Origin: Oceanobacillus senegalensis
GTDB taxonomy: Bacteria; Bacillota; Bacilli; Bacillales; Amphibacillaceae
Length of the DNA: 64,000 bases
Assembly (NCBI RefSeq): GCF_900176885.1
Contig: NZ_LT839648.1
Coordinates: forward strand, 2,189,740 to 2,253,739
Direction: 5' to 3'
Part shown: positions 53,825-62,904 of the stretch, one piece after another
Numbering within the stretch: position 1 is the first letter of the stretch
How the letters are laid out: each line of letters starts with the position of its first letter
Notes under the pieces: generated by a model
Told to the model about the DNA's origin: nothing
Databases searched by the model: none
The model's input: only the letters and a program-made list of their open reading frames with translations
Position numbers and translations under genes: made by a program

Positions 53825-55033
53825 AAGTTTTGCTTTAACATAACCATGGATAAAGACTACACTAAATAAGATTCCTCCTACTAATGCAAGTATAAATCCT
53901 AAGTATTCTTGAGTAAGCACAAATAGTAATGCAAAAATTGCGGTTTGAAAAAAGCTTAACTGATATAGGATTTTTATCATGGATTGTTTTCTATCTCTTT
54001 GTTCAATCGGATAGAGGTCCAACCACATATTGGTACGATGATGATGGTATAATGCCATCATTTGAAACACACTTAAATAGATAAACAAGATGCTAAATAC
54101 TACCTTTATCCACATGTTTGGAACCAAATAGATAAAAAGCCCACCCATGACTATTAATCGAAAATACATACCAATGTATTCCCCGCTACGAACAAAGGTA
54201 ATACGATATAAATAATCGTAACTGTACTTTTTCTGATGAGGAATTCCTCTAGTAACCAAATTGACTAGCCATTGCCGTTTTTTTACACGAGCTTTTAAGT
54301 GGGGTACGTCTGCAAACATGTTAGCAAAACGATAAAAAGCTTGTAATCGATGTTGATCCTTTTCAATAAGAAGATCCCAATTAACTCCCACATATTTTTT
54401 GGAAACGGAATAATCGTAAAAGAAAATGAACACAAATAATAACGCGATAATTCCAGCAAACAGCACATCTCCTCTTACTAAGAAATAAAAAAAGGCAATG
54501 TTTAATAAAGAACGAGCAAGAATATCCATTTTTCGACTTTTTTTATCTCTAACCTTAAGCATCCACCAATTTGCAATAAGATTCCCTAATTTTAGAATGA
54601 GTAATAAGAGAAGTGTCAGTAAATATGTACTTCCAGACCTTTCCTCATACATAGAAAAATATAATGGACCTAATGCTGCTGCAAGTAAAAAAATTAAATA
54701 TAGCTGTATAACAAAACTATAAGTAATGGAATGACGGAAATAAGCACCCATACGATCTTCTGCTACGATGATAAAAACGAGGTCTGGTTCCTTTAATAGA
54801 GTTCTTACAGGACTGTAACTAGCTACTAAACCGAACAAAAGACCAATAATAATAGCAGTCGGGAAGTGATCAGGCAATTGTTTTAACCATTGCTGGTAAT
54901 ACACTGCCAATGTGGATATTAAAAAGAAAATCACAATAAGCATGTGTCCATTTAAGATATAACGCAAATACCTCCCTAATTCTTTCATATGGGCAGATAA
55001 GCGTTGCTTATAAAAGGAATGAGAATCAAACAT
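53819..55033 (-). CDS. ecsB: ABC transporter permease EcsB
   Basis: The 404-residue polytopic protein has an N-terminal LKELGRYLRYILNGH-like start, paired helices and SYSPVRTLLKEPDLVFI, which is characteristic of EcsB. With EcsA it forms an exporter affecting secretion, competence and regulated proteolysis. Its ATG overlaps the ecsA stop by eight bases. No ecsC follows, unlike in B. subtilis. Confidence 0.92.
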   Translation of the reverse strand: MFDSHSFYKQRLSAHMKELGRYLRYILNGHMLIVIFFLISTLAVYYQQWLKQLPDHFPTAIIIGLLFGLVASYSPVRTLLKEPDLVFIIVAEDRMGAYFRHSITYSFVIQLYLIFLLAAALGPLYFSMYEERSGSTYLLTLLLLLILKLGNLIANWWMLKVRDKKSRKMDILARSLLNIAFFYFLVRGDVLFAGIIALLFVFIFFYDYSVSKKYVGVNWDLLIEKDQHRLQAFYRFANMFADVPHLKARVKKRQWLVNLVTRGIPHQKKYSYDYLYRITFVRSGEYIGMYFRLIVMGGLFIYLVPNMWIKVVFSILFIYLSVFQMMALYHHHRTNMWLDLYPIEQRDRKQSMIKILYQLSFFQTAIFALLFVLTQEYLGFILALVGGILFSVVFIHGYVKAKLA

Positions 55034-55769
55034 GGCTATCTTCCTTTGTTAGCTGTACATATAAATCATCTAATGTAGCATTAGACATATTAAAGGACTC
55101 GCGTAATTCGTCCAATGTCCCCATTACTCGTATTGTTCCTTCATGTAAAATCACAAAACGATCACAGTAGCGCTCAGCTGTTGCTAAAATGTGGGTGGAC
55201 ATTAAAACGCCAGAACCATTATTTTTCATTTCATTCATTAACTGCAAATATGATTGAATACCTAAAGGATCTAGTCCAACAAAAGGCTCGTCCACAATAT
55301 ATAAAGGTGGTTCAATTAAAAATGCACACATGATCATTACTTTTTGACGCATTCCTTTAGAAAAATGGACAGGAAACCAATTTAATTTTTTCTCTAAACG
55401 AAACTCTTTTAATAGTGGTGGAAGTCTTTTTTCAAAAACGTTTTCATCTATTCCATAAGCCATTGCAGTCAATCGTAAATGCTCATAAAGTGTGAGTTCA
55501 TCATAGAGTATCGGCATTTCAGGGATATAGGCCATTTGATTGCGATAGGTTGTCGGATTTTCTTTAAATGTTTTTCCATTCACTTTAATCGTACCTTTTT
55601 TTGGTTGCATCAAACCTATAACATGCTTGATGGTTGTACTCTTCCCCGCCCCGTTTAAACCTATTAACCCAACAATTTCTTTGGGCCGAACGTCAAAAGA
55701 AATACCATGTAACACATTTTTATGAGTATATCCTCCATAAAGATTATCTATATGTAGCAATGAATCCAA
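55026..55769 (-). CDS. ecsA: ABC transporter ATP-binding protein EcsA
   Basis: The 247-residue ATPase has Walker A GLNGAGKST, signature FSKGMRQK (degenerate, as usual in this group), Walker B PPLYIVDEP and H-loop STHI. TTG start with GGAGGAATAGAC. It is divergent from hit across a one-kilobase region with two structured RNA-like elements. Confidence 0.94.
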   Translation of the reverse strand: MDSLLHIDNLYGGYTHKNVLHGISFDVRPKEIVGLIGLNGAGKSTTIKHVIGLMQPKKGTIKVNGKTFKENPTTYRNQMAYIPEMPILYDELTLYEHLRLTAMAYGIDENVFEKRLPPLLKEFRLEKKLNWFPVHFSKGMRQKVMIMCAFLIEPPLYIVDEPFVGLDPLGIQSYLQLMNEMKNNGSGVLMSTHILATAERYCDRFVILHEGTIRVMGTLDELRESFNMSNATLDDLYVQLTKEDSHV

Positions 55770-55926
55770 GTCTATTCCTCCTCTACACTACCTTTGATTT
55801 TATCATTTTTACCTATCATTTCCAAAATAAACTGTCAGTCAAATATCGACAACTAGTAAATCATTTGCGTAACAGTATGTAGGCACCAATTCCGTAAAAT
55901 ATGGTATAAGAACCTAAAATACAGTT

Positions 55927-56302
55927 CATAATAGGTAGTGAAGAAACGGGGTGCAACAAACACTCTAGCGTGTGAATCACAAATGAGGTGTTAGTGATCG
56001 AGTTACTAATGTAATTTCGTGTTATTAATTAAACACAAATGAGGTGTTAGTGAACGATAACTAATCTAACGTTTTGTGAACCAATACCACACAAATGAGG
56101 TGTTCGTGTTGGCGTTCTAATGACTGAAAACCCTTTTGCCAGAACCCATCTCATCCCTGAGATGCTGACAAAAAGGTTTTTGTAAACAGAAGTTAAATTC
56201 AATTTAACGTAGTTTACGGTCCCCACTCATTAGTCTTACCACCTCGTTTCTTCATATGGAATAGACCCTTTCGCTTGGGAGGCGAATAGGGTTTATTCTT
56301 TT
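55927..56302 (+). ncRNA. Structured RNA-like element, tandem copy 1
   Basis: No ORF of useful length exists here. A long-range stem closes the element: GTGAAGAAACGGGGT (55938-55952) can pair with ACCTCGTTTCTTCAT (56241-56255) over 15 bp with two G-U pairs. CACAAATGAGGTGTT occurs at 55978, 56034 and 56090, exactly 56 nt apart, each time as a CAC/GTG-stemmed hairpin with loop AAATGAG. An AAAACC...GGTTTT compound hairpin (56127-56180), a GTAAAC/GTTTAC hairpin and a final GAATAGACCC/AGGGTTTATTC terminator with six T follow. The strand is inferred from the terminator. Rfam identity is unknown to me. Confidence 0.7.
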
Positions 56303-56360
56303 TTCTACATCATCCTTCCTTTTACTTAAAAATTATTGTATATGAACGTAATATCCGGTC

Positions 56361-56737
56361 CATAATACGTAGTGAAGAAACGGGGTGCAACAAACACTCT
56401 AACGTGTGAATCACAAATGAGGTGTTAGTGATCGAGTTACTAATGTAATTTCGTGTTATTAATTAAACACAAATGAGGTGTTAGTGAACGATAACTAATC
56501 TTATGTTTTGTGAACCAATACCACACAAATGAGGTGTTCGTGTTGGCGTTCTAATGACTGAAAACCCTTTTGCCAGAACCCATCTCACCCCTGAGATGCT
56601 GACAAAAAGGTTTTTGTAAACAAAAGTTAAATTCGATTTAACGTAAGTTTACAGGTCCCCGATCATTAGTTTTACCGACCTCGTTTCTTCATACAGAATA
56701 GACCCATTCGCTCGGAAGGCGGATAGGGTCTATTCTT
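56361..56737 (+). ncRNA. Structured RNA-like element, tandem copy 2
   Basis: This second copy lies 434 bases downstream of the first and keeps every structural feature: stem arms at 56372-56386 and 56678-56692, the three CACAAATGAGGTGTT motifs at 56412, 56468 and 56524 (again 56 nt apart), the AAAACC/GGTTTT hairpin and the final AGAATAGACCC hairpin. Substitutions lie mostly in loops and in the distal third. It ends 90 bases before hit, so it could act as an independent RNA or as a hit leader. Confidence 0.7.
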
Positions 56738-56827
56738 CTGTTACAACAAATATTAAACTAATTACTTTACTTTCGGCCCTTAACCTATATAGAATAATGT
56801 TAATCAGACAAAGGAGTGTGTTAATTT

Positions 56828-57256
56828 ATGGGTCATGAAGATTGCATTTTTTGTAAAATTATCAATGGTGACCTTCCTTCAGCAAAAGTTTACGAAGATG
56901 ATTACGTGTATGCATTTTTGGATATTTCCCAGGTTACAAAGGGACATACACTAGTTATTCCAAAAACGCATACTAAAAACATCTTTGAAACACCAGCAGA
57001 AGTTTCAAAGGAGCTATTTGAACGAATTCCTAAAGTTGCTAACGCCATTAAAGAGGCCTATAACCCCCTCGGTATGAACTTATTGAATAATAACGGGGCA
57101 GACGCTGAACAATCCGTATTCCACTTACATATTCACTTAATTCCACGTTACGGTGAAGGTGATGGATATTCGCCAAATTGGACGACTCATACAGATGATT
57201 ATACACCTGATAAACTACAAGAGATTGCTGCCGAGATTAATCAAAACATTAAATAA
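56828..57256 (+). CDS. hit: HIT family hydrolase (Hit)
   Basis: The 142-residue histidine-triad protein is a nucleotide phosphoramidase/AMP-lysine hydrolase type. The triad is H99-L-H101-I-H103 in SVFHLHIHLIPR. CIFCKI at the N-terminus and further residues bind zinc. ATG follows ACAAAGGAGTGTGTTAATTT. It is divergent from ecsAB, as in B. subtilis. Confidence 0.93.
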   Translation: MGHEDCIFCKIINGDLPSAKVYEDDYVYAFLDISQVTKGHTLVIPKTHTKNIFETPAEVSKELFERIPKVANAIKEAYNPLGMNLLNNNGADAEQSVFHLHIHLIPRYGEGDGYSPNWTTHTDDYTPDKLQEIAAEINQNIK

Positions 57257-57385
57257 TGTGTCATAACGGGGGAGTCTCCAATCTATTCAGCATATCAGAA
57301 ATCAGAAGAGACTGAAATTTAAAATTAGGACTTTTTATTCAATGAAAATTCTGTTATAATATCAGTACATTCCGCAGCTGACAAA

Positions 57386-57434
57386 TAGTGTACAGTTGGG
57401 AATAAATAGAAAAGAAAAGCAGAGACGAGGAGAG
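57386..57434 (+). promoter_or_regulatory. TRAP-type (G/U)AG site overlapping the trpP ribosome binding site
   Basis: GAG triplets at 57422, 57427 and 57432 are each separated by exactly two bases, and the last overlaps the Shine-Dalgarno GAGGAGAG. TAG triplets occur upstream at 57386 and 57407. In B. subtilis TRAP represses trpP translation through such a site. Confidence 0.5.
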
Positions 57435-57440
57435 TTAAAA

Positions 57441-57962
57441 ATGAATATTCGTATTTTAATTACGTTGTCCTTATTTGTAGGAATCGGTACCGTATTGCAT
57501 GCGGTTGTACCAGGTTTTGTATTTGGAGTAAAACCAGATATGCTATTATCCATGATGTTTCTAGGTATTTTCTTATTTCCAAAAGCAAAATATGTTTTAC
57601 TACTTGCACTAGTATCCGGAATAATATCAGCACTAACTACTCAAGCACCTGGAGGACAAATTGCTAACTTGATTGACAAATCCATTACTGCATTTGTTAT
57701 TCTAGCATTGTTCTTACTCTTACAAAATAAAGTGAAGAATACGATTAATGCACCAGCACTAACTTTTATAGGGACACTAATTAGCGGATCTATTTTTGCA
57801 ACGGTTGTAGCATTAATCGCTGGATTAGGCGAAGGTGGATTTATCGTGTTGTTTACAACGGCCATCTTACCAGCAGCACTAGTTAATACAGTCATTATGG
57901 TAGTTGTTTTTCCAATCGTTCAATCCATTATGAAACGAACAAAATTTGCTACAGCTATATAG
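57441..57962 (+). CDS. trpP: Tryptophan transporter TrpP
   Basis: The 173-residue membrane protein has five to six helices, with MNIRILITLSLFVGIGTVLH, PGFVFGVKPDMLLSMMFLGI and TQAPGGQIANLIDK typical of TrpP (YhaG). ATG at 57441 follows GAGGAGAGTTAAAA; the longer frame begins 15 codons earlier in the leader. The ribosome binding site lies within GAG repeats suited to TRAP. It lies between hit and yhaH, as in B. subtilis. Confidence 0.9.
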   Translation: MNIRILITLSLFVGIGTVLHAVVPGFVFGVKPDMLLSMMFLGIFLFPKAKYVLLLALVSGIISALTTQAPGGQIANLIDKSITAFVILALFLLLQNKVKNTINAPALTFIGTLISGSIFATVVALIAGLGEGGFIVLFTTAILPAALVNTVIMVVVFPIVQSIMKRTKFATAI

Positions 57963-57977
57963 GATTCAATTTATAGA

Positions 57978-58014
57978 AAAAAGATCCTCTGGCATAACCT
58001 GTCAGAGGTTTTTT
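57978..58014 (+). terminator. trpP terminator
   Basis: A CCTCTG/CAGAGG stem extended by A-T pairs, followed by TTTTTT. Confidence 0.75.
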
Positions 58015-58133
58015 ACGCTAGACATATCAATAGTTTTTAACGTGTATACTCCTATACTTATTTACACACGATTGCTAGTAGTAAGGTGGAAGGAAATGGT
58101 ATAATAAAATAGTTAGGAAAGGAGCGAATATAC

Positions 58134-58508
58134 ATGTCTAGAGCAAAATCACTTGTATTTGGGCTTATTGTTGGTGGAGCTGTCAGTGCTTCTGTTGCAT
58201 TATTAACTACACCATCATCAGGGAGAGAGTTACGCAATCGAGTAAAAGATCAAAGTGTTGATTTACGAGAACTGTTTTATCATTTAAAAGAAGATGGATT
58301 ACGTCTTAAAAATCAACTTACTGAAACCTCTAAGGAAAGTGCAGTCCTTATTAAAGATTTGACACAAGATATTAAACAGTCTGTTGAGGATTGGAAACAA
58401 ACCGTTGAACCTCATCAAGAAAACATCCACACCTATCTCGAGCAAATTGAAAGCAGTTTAAAAGATTTAGAAGAAAAAGTTAAAAAACAAAATCAAGAAA
58501 CAACTTAA
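58134..58508 (+). CDS. yhaH: YtxH-domain protein YhaH
   Basis: The 124-residue protein has one N-terminal membrane helix (FGLIVGGAVSASVALLTTP), GRELR and then a long amphipathic coiled-coil tail, as in YtxH/YhaH proteins. It is probably membrane-associated; function is unclear. ATG follows AGGAAAGGAGCGAATATAC. Confidence 0.88.
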   Translation: MSRAKSLVFGLIVGGAVSASVALLTTPSSGRELRNRVKDQSVDLRELFYHLKEDGLRLKNQLTETSKESAVLIKDLTQDIKQSVEDWKQTVEPHQENIHTYLEQIESSLKDLEEKVKKQNQETT

Positions 58509-58509
58509 G

Positions 58510-58543
58510 ACAAAAGCTTTCTCATAACGAGAAAGCTTTTTGT
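58510..58543 (+). terminator. yhaH terminator
   Basis: A 14-bp stem (ACAAAAGCTTTCTC) with a 5-base loop and a T-run. Confidence 0.85.
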
Positions 58544-58648
58544 ATTCATAACTATTATTTTTTTCGATGCTCTCTCCATTTGTAATAATTTCAAATGCGA
58601 CAGCAACACCTACCTAATGTTTTAACTTTTGCAGTTTCCCAAGACAAA

Positions 58649-58677
58649 AAAAGCTGATATAAAACATATCAGCTTTT
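58649..58677 (-). terminator. opuA operon terminator
   Basis: A 12-bp perfect stem (AAAAGCTGATAT) with a 5-base loop, followed on the minus strand by TTTTTTTGTC. Confidence 0.85.
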
Positions 58678-58694
58678 ATTAAAGTTCTATTTTA

Positions 58695-59606
58695 TTATTT
58701 GATACCTTCTGTCCATTCAGCAACTTTATCTGGATTTGCTTCCACCCAGTCAGCAGCTGCATCAGCTGGATCCGCACCGTCTTGGATAGCTACCATTACT
58801 TCTTCCATATCAGCTGTTTCCCAATAGAAATTATCCAATACTTGGTATGCTTCTGGAGCATCTTCTTCTAATCCTTCACGAACCATTGTTTTAATCACTT
58901 CTGCTTCACCATACGTTCCTTTAGGATCTTCTAAATATTTAAGGTCATACTTACCAAATTTCCAGTGAGGAGACCAACCAGTTACAACAATTTCCTCTTC
59001 ATTCTCATAAGCTTGACCTAAGGCTGTTGCCATCGCACCACTTGAAGAAGTTTTTAATTCCCAATCAGCTAAGTTTTCATATTCTTCTAAAGCTCGTTCA
59101 GTAGCAGCAACAACACCTGCACCAGGCTCAATACCTGTGATCGTTTGATCTGCTTCGTCCGTCAAATCAGCAATGGAATCTACATCCATGTATGATGGAA
59201 CAACCATTCCAATTTTAGCACCTTCTAGGTTCGGTCCAAGATCAACCATTTGATCACCATATTCCTCGTATTGAGCAGCGTGTGTTCCTGGCATCCATGC
59301 AGCTACCATACCATCTACTTCCCCACTAGCTACTGCTTCCCACATAACCGCATTATCAAGTGGAGTTAATTCAACATCATAACCTAAGTCTTCCAGTACT
59401 TTTCCAATAACATTAGTCGATGCGATTTCTGTATCCCATTCTACATAAGTTAGTTCAAGTTCTTGACCGTCAATGGATGCTGATTCCTCTGTACCTTCCT
59501 CAGAACCTGTATCCGTTTCTTCTTCGGCAGCTCCACAGCCTGCTGCAAATAATGATAATGAAAGTCCGGCAGCAATACCAAGACGTTTCCAACCTAATTT
59601 AGCCAT
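58695..59606 (-). CDS. opuAC: Glycine betaine ABC transporter substrate-binding lipoprotein
   Basis: The 303-residue protein has a lipoprotein signal (SLFAAGC), an acidic linker and an OpuAC-type domain with VEWDTEIASTNVIGKVLEDL and MVAAWMPGTHAAQYEEYGDQ, whose Trp residues form the aromatic betaine cage, plus TGWSPHWKF. It captures glycine betaine or related compatible solutes. It is the last gene of opuAA-opuAB-opuAC. Confidence 0.92.
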   Translation of the reverse strand: MAKLGWKRLGIAAGLSLSLFAAGCGAAEEETDTGSEEGTEESASIDGQELELTYVEWDTEIASTNVIGKVLEDLGYDVELTPLDNAVMWEAVASGEVDGMVAAWMPGTHAAQYEEYGDQMVDLGPNLEGAKIGMVVPSYMDVDSIADLTDEADQTITGIEPGAGVVAATERALEEYENLADWELKTSSSGAMATALGQAYENEEEIVVTGWSPHWKFGKYDLKYLEDPKGTYGEAEVIKTMVREGLEEDAPEAYQVLDNFYWETADMEEVMVAIQDGADPADAAADWVEANPDKVAEWTEGIK

Positions 59607-59680
59607 AACTAAATAACTCCCCTTCTTAAAATATTTCTTTTTATATGAGAACTTTTCCTAAAGAAAAGATACCATCACAT

Positions 59681-60541
59681 TTAGTCTTCCTTCTTCTTAT
59701 TCATATTTTGTGTAATACGGTCAATTATAATTGCTAATATAACAATACCAAGTCCTGCTACAAAACCTGTACCAACCTGTGCACGTTGTAATGAGGATAG
59801 TACTTCCCTACCTAGACCAGGTGCCCCAATCATGGATGCTATAACAACCATCGATAGTGCTAACATGACCGTCTGGTTTATACCTGCCATAATGGTTGAT
59901 TTGGCCATCGGTAATTCAACTTTAAATAATTTTTGAGTTCCGGTACTACCGAAAGCATCTGCCGCTTCAACTAATTCTTCGGATACTTGTCGTATACCTA
60001 GGTTTGTAAAGCGGACTGTAGGTGGTGTTGCAAAGATTAACGAAGCAAACACACCTGGTACCATACCAATACCGAAAAACGCAACTGCCGGGATTAAATA
60101 AACGAATGCTGGCATCGTCTGCATAAAGTCCAATATCGGAGTAATGATTGCATTTGCAATTTTACTTTTCGACATTAATATACCAATCGGTACACCAATA
60201 ATTACACATAATATACTTGCAAGTAACACTAACGTAACAGTGTTCATTAAGTCTTCCCAATGTCCTTGATTATAAATTAACCAAAGGCCGACAATAGAAA
60301 ATGCAGGAAGTCCAAATCTTTTGCCTGAAACAAAGAAGGCAATTAGCGCGACAGCAATGATAAATATAACTGGAGGTATATTTATCAATACCTCTTCCGC
60401 AACAAATTCCATAAAATTGCCAAAATGGGTATTTATCGGATCAAATAGGAATGAAAAAATATCTGTTATTTTATCTGTAAACCACTCTGTCCCTTCAGCT
60501 ATCGGGATCTCAGGAACAAAGTCTAATACGGTATTAAGCAT
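59681..60541 (-). CDS. opuAB: Glycine betaine ABC transporter permease
   Basis: The 286-residue permease has seven or more helices. The region [19 protein letters not shown] and the EAA loop [20 protein letters not shown] are typical of OpuAB/ProW. Its ATG overlaps the opuAA stop by eight bases. Confidence 0.94.
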   Translation of the reverse strand: MLNTVLDFVPEIPIAEGTEWFTDKITDIFSFLFDPINTHFGNFMEFVAEEVLINIPPVIFIIAVALIAFFVSGKRFGLPAFSIVGLWLIYNQGHWEDLMNTVTLVLLASILCVIIGVPIGILMSKSKIANAIITPILDFMQTMPAFVYLIPAVAFFGIGMVPGVFASLIFATPPTVRFTNLGIRQVSEELVEAADAFGSTGTQKLFKVELPMAKSTIMAGINQTVMLALSMVVIASMIGAPGLGREVLSSLQRAQVGTGFVAGLGIVILAIIIDRITQNMNKKKED

Positions 60542-61742
60542 TTTCTATGTTCACCTCACTCTCACCAGCAAGTGCTGCAATTACGGAGCCACGAACAATG
60601 ATACCTACTAATTTTCCATCTTCTACAACCGTTACTGGTACTGATGAGTCATAAATAATGGTGAAAATATCATTCAATGCCGTATCTTTCTCGACAATTG
60701 GCATGTCTTTCTGAATAATATCATCTAGATTTTTAATTTCCTTTTTATGTGCCTCTGAAGCATCTTCAGCGGTGATATATCCTTTTAGGTTTCTTTTGCT
60801 ATCGATAACGAAAATACTAGAAAGTCCTTCTTCACGCATGCGCTCTAATGCTACACGTGGTCCATGTTTTTCAATATTAATTGTTTCTGGACGTTTCATA
60901 ATATGCTGAGCTGTTAATACTTTGGAGACATCAACATCCTCCACAAATTTCTCAACATAATCATTTGCTGGGTTGACCAATATTTCCTCCGGTGTACCAA
61001 TTTGAACAATGGATCCATCTTTCATTAAGGCAATTCGATCCCCTAAACGTAATGCTTCATCTAAATCGTGGGTAATAAATAAAATTGTTTTTTGCATAGA
61101 TGTTTGTAAATCCATTAATTCATCCTGCATTTCTTTTCGAATTAATGGGTCAAGGGCAGAAAAGGCTTCATCCATTAGTAAAACCTTTGGATCATTAGCA
61201 AGTGCTCGCGCAAGTCCCACTCGTTGCTGCATCCCACCTGATAGCTGTCCTGGTAATTGATGGATATAACCACCTAGTCCTACTAATTCAAGAGCTTCTT
61301 TAGCCTTTTTTTGACGTTCCTCTTTTGGAACATTTTGTACTTCTAGACCGTATTCTGCATTTTCTAGAATTGTTCGATGTGGAAACAAACCAAATTTCTG
61401 AAACACCATACTTAATTTTTCTCGTCGAACATTTCTCAAAGCAGATTTATCCATTTTAGATAAATCTTCTCCGTCTATTAAGATTGTGCCTGAAGTTGGC
61501 TCGATTAACCTATTAATTAACCGAACTAATGTAGATTTACCACTTCCTGATAAACCCATTATAACGAAAATTTCACCGGGTTCCACGGAGAATGAGGCTT
61601 GATTTACCCCTACCGTACTACCAGTTTCCTTTAATATTTCTTCTTTAGACTTTCCTTCATCTAAACGTTTTAAAGCTTGCTTTACATTTTTACCAAATAC
61701 CTTAGTTAGTTTTTCTACTTCAATAATTGGCACATCTTTCAC
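60534..61742 (-). CDS. opuAA: Glycine betaine ABC transporter ATP-binding protein
   Basis: The 402-residue ATPase has Walker [10 protein letters not shown], signature LSGGMQQR, Walker [10 protein letters not shown], and C-terminal tandem CBS domains (from about residue 280) that gate transport by ionic strength. It is the first gene of the operon. Osmotic and GbsR-type control are likely, given the divergent regulator. Confidence 0.95.
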   Translation of the reverse strand: MKDVPIIEVEKLTKVFGKNVKQALKRLDEGKSKEEILKETGSTVGVNQASFSVEPGEIFVIMGLSGSGKSTLVRLINRLIEPTSGTILIDGEDLSKMDKSALRNVRREKLSMVFQKFGLFPHRTILENAEYGLEVQNVPKEERQKKAKEALELVGLGGYIHQLPGQLSGGMQQRVGLARALANDPKVLLMDEAFSALDPLIRKEMQDELMDLQTSMQKTILFITHDLDEALRLGDRIALMKDGSIVQIGTPEEILVNPANDYVEKFVEDVDVSKVLTAQHIMKRPETINIEKHGPRVALERMREEGLSSIFVIDSKRNLKGYITAEDASEAHKKEIKNLDDIIQKDMPIVEKDTALNDIFTIIYDSSVPVTVVEDGKLVGIIVRGSVIAALAGESEVNIENA

Positions 61743-61857
61743 CTCTTTCCTTACAATTTAGATTGAACTTTCACAAATAAAATATGACTTACATGTTTTA
61801 CCAAAGTTAAAGATGATCACCAAAAACAATTTCGAAACAGTAATTCGCTACTTTAAT

Positions 61858-61887
61858 ACTATATACCTAATTGTTCATTTTACACAA
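61858..61887 (-). promoter_or_regulatory. Likely sigma-A promoter of opuA
   Basis: The minus strand has TTGTGT (61882-61887), a 16-base spacer and TATATA (or TATAGT with an 18-base spacer), about 115 bases upstream of opuAA. Confidence 0.5.
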
Positions 61888-61913
61888 ACATTAAATACCG
61901 TTATTTAAGTATA

Positions 61914-61947
61914 TATTTTACGTACAGTTTAAACTGTACGTAAAATA
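61914..61947. promoter_or_regulatory. 34-bp perfect palindrome, candidate GbsR-type operator
   Basis: TATTTTACGTACAGTTT is followed directly by its exact reverse complement. It lies between divergent opuAA and the GbsR-like gene, 26 bases upstream of the opuA -35. There is no T-run, so a terminator is unlikely. Confidence 0.65.
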
Positions 61948-62047
61948 CGACATTTTTCCTTTAAATTCCTTAAAAATACTTAAAAATACTATGCAATGAT
62001 ACATTTTTCAATATCTGCTAATTGTTGTAGGGTTAATAGAGAGGGGA

Positions 62048-62548
62048 ATGGTTGAATTTATGAGTATAACAGAAAATGAAAAAATCATGCAAAATATCAT
62101 GATTGAATTCACGAAGACAGTGGAAATGTTCGGATTAAATCCGATGGAATCACGTTTATTTTCTTATTTATATCTTTCCGGGAATGCACTTACACTAGAT
62201 GACATGGGGGAAGCTTTAGGAAAAAGTAAAACATCTATGAGTACAAATATTCGTAGTCTACTAGATTTAAATTTAGTTACACGCGTCTGGAAAAAAGGTG
62301 TACGAAAGGACTTATATAAAGCGAACTCACCTCTATATAAAAGCTTCATGGATTTTTATCTGAAAAAGTGGAAGGACGCTATGATTTATCAAAAAAGGTC
62401 ACTTGAGGACATTCAACATCAGTTAGATGAGGGACCAATACAGCATTATCCATCAACCGAACTGCTACATACGGCAGAAAGGTTGAGGGAGATCATTGAT
62501 TTCCATAAGGAATTGGAGGCATTATTTCAGCGCATTAATAAGGAATAG
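62048..62548 (+). CDS. GbsR/OpcR family transcriptional repressor
   Basis: The 166-residue MarR-superfamily winged helix has GLNPMESRLFSYLYLSG (start of the HTH), LTLDDMGEALGKSKTSMSTNIRSL (recognition) and ARVWKKGVRKDLY-like wing residues, as in GbsR and OpcR. These proteins repress choline or betaine uptake and synthesis genes. Being divergent from opuA, it probably controls opuA. ATG at 62048 is close to GAGAGGGG; ATG four codons later (62060) is also plausible. Confidence 0.85.
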   Translation: MVEFMSITENEKIMQNIMIEFTKTVEMFGLNPMESRLFSYLYLSGNALTLDDMGEALGKSKTSMSTNIRSLLDLNLVTRVWKKGVRKDLYKANSPLYKSFMDFYLKKWKDAMIYQKRSLEDIQHQLDEGPIQHYPSTELLHTAERLREIIDFHKELEALFQRINKE

Positions 62549-62550
62549 GG

Positions 62551-62904
62551 TTACTTTCTCCGATATTTGGACCAATCATTAATGATTCTGGTAAACTCAG
62601 ACATTAAAGAAGGATAATATCCTTCTTTTTTTAATGCCAAGATTGTCTCATCGGGGTCTAACTTTTCATTAAGCATTCCTGCAAATTGAATAAGTAATGA
62701 AGTAAAATCAATAAGGCCTTCTTCTTTTTGTTGCTTATATGTTAAATTAAGGTCACTAAGAAATTCCATTAATTCTTCGTATTCTTCTTCTGTCATATTT
62801 TTTTCAATGATCATCTTAATAAATGGATACTGATCGATGTCTATAATTTTAGAAATTAATCGGATATGAAATGAAGAAGAATGATCCATCCTTATATTCT
62901 TCAA
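62551..62904 (-). CDS. yhaI: YhaI family protein (DUF1878)
   Basis: The 117-residue acidic helical protein has LISKIIDIDQYPFIKMIIEK, EEEYEELMEFLSDLN and a C-terminal EFTRIINDW, typical of YhaI. It has a TTG start; an ATG five codons later is possible. It converges with the GbsR-type gene with only two bases between the stop codons and no terminator. Confidence 0.82.
   Translation of the reverse strand: MKNIRMDHSSSFHIRLISKIIDIDQYPFIKMIIEKNMTEEEYEELMEFLSDLNLTYKQQKEEGLIDFTSLLIQFAGMLNEKLDPDETILALKKEGYYPSLMSEFTRIINDWSKYRRK

Noticed and set aside
55927-56737. Bacillaceae-1 RNA or a T-box as explanation of the tandem element
   Set aside because: The terminal loops read AAATGAG rather than the RUCCU loops reported for Bacillaceae-1, and no T-box antiterminator sequence is present.
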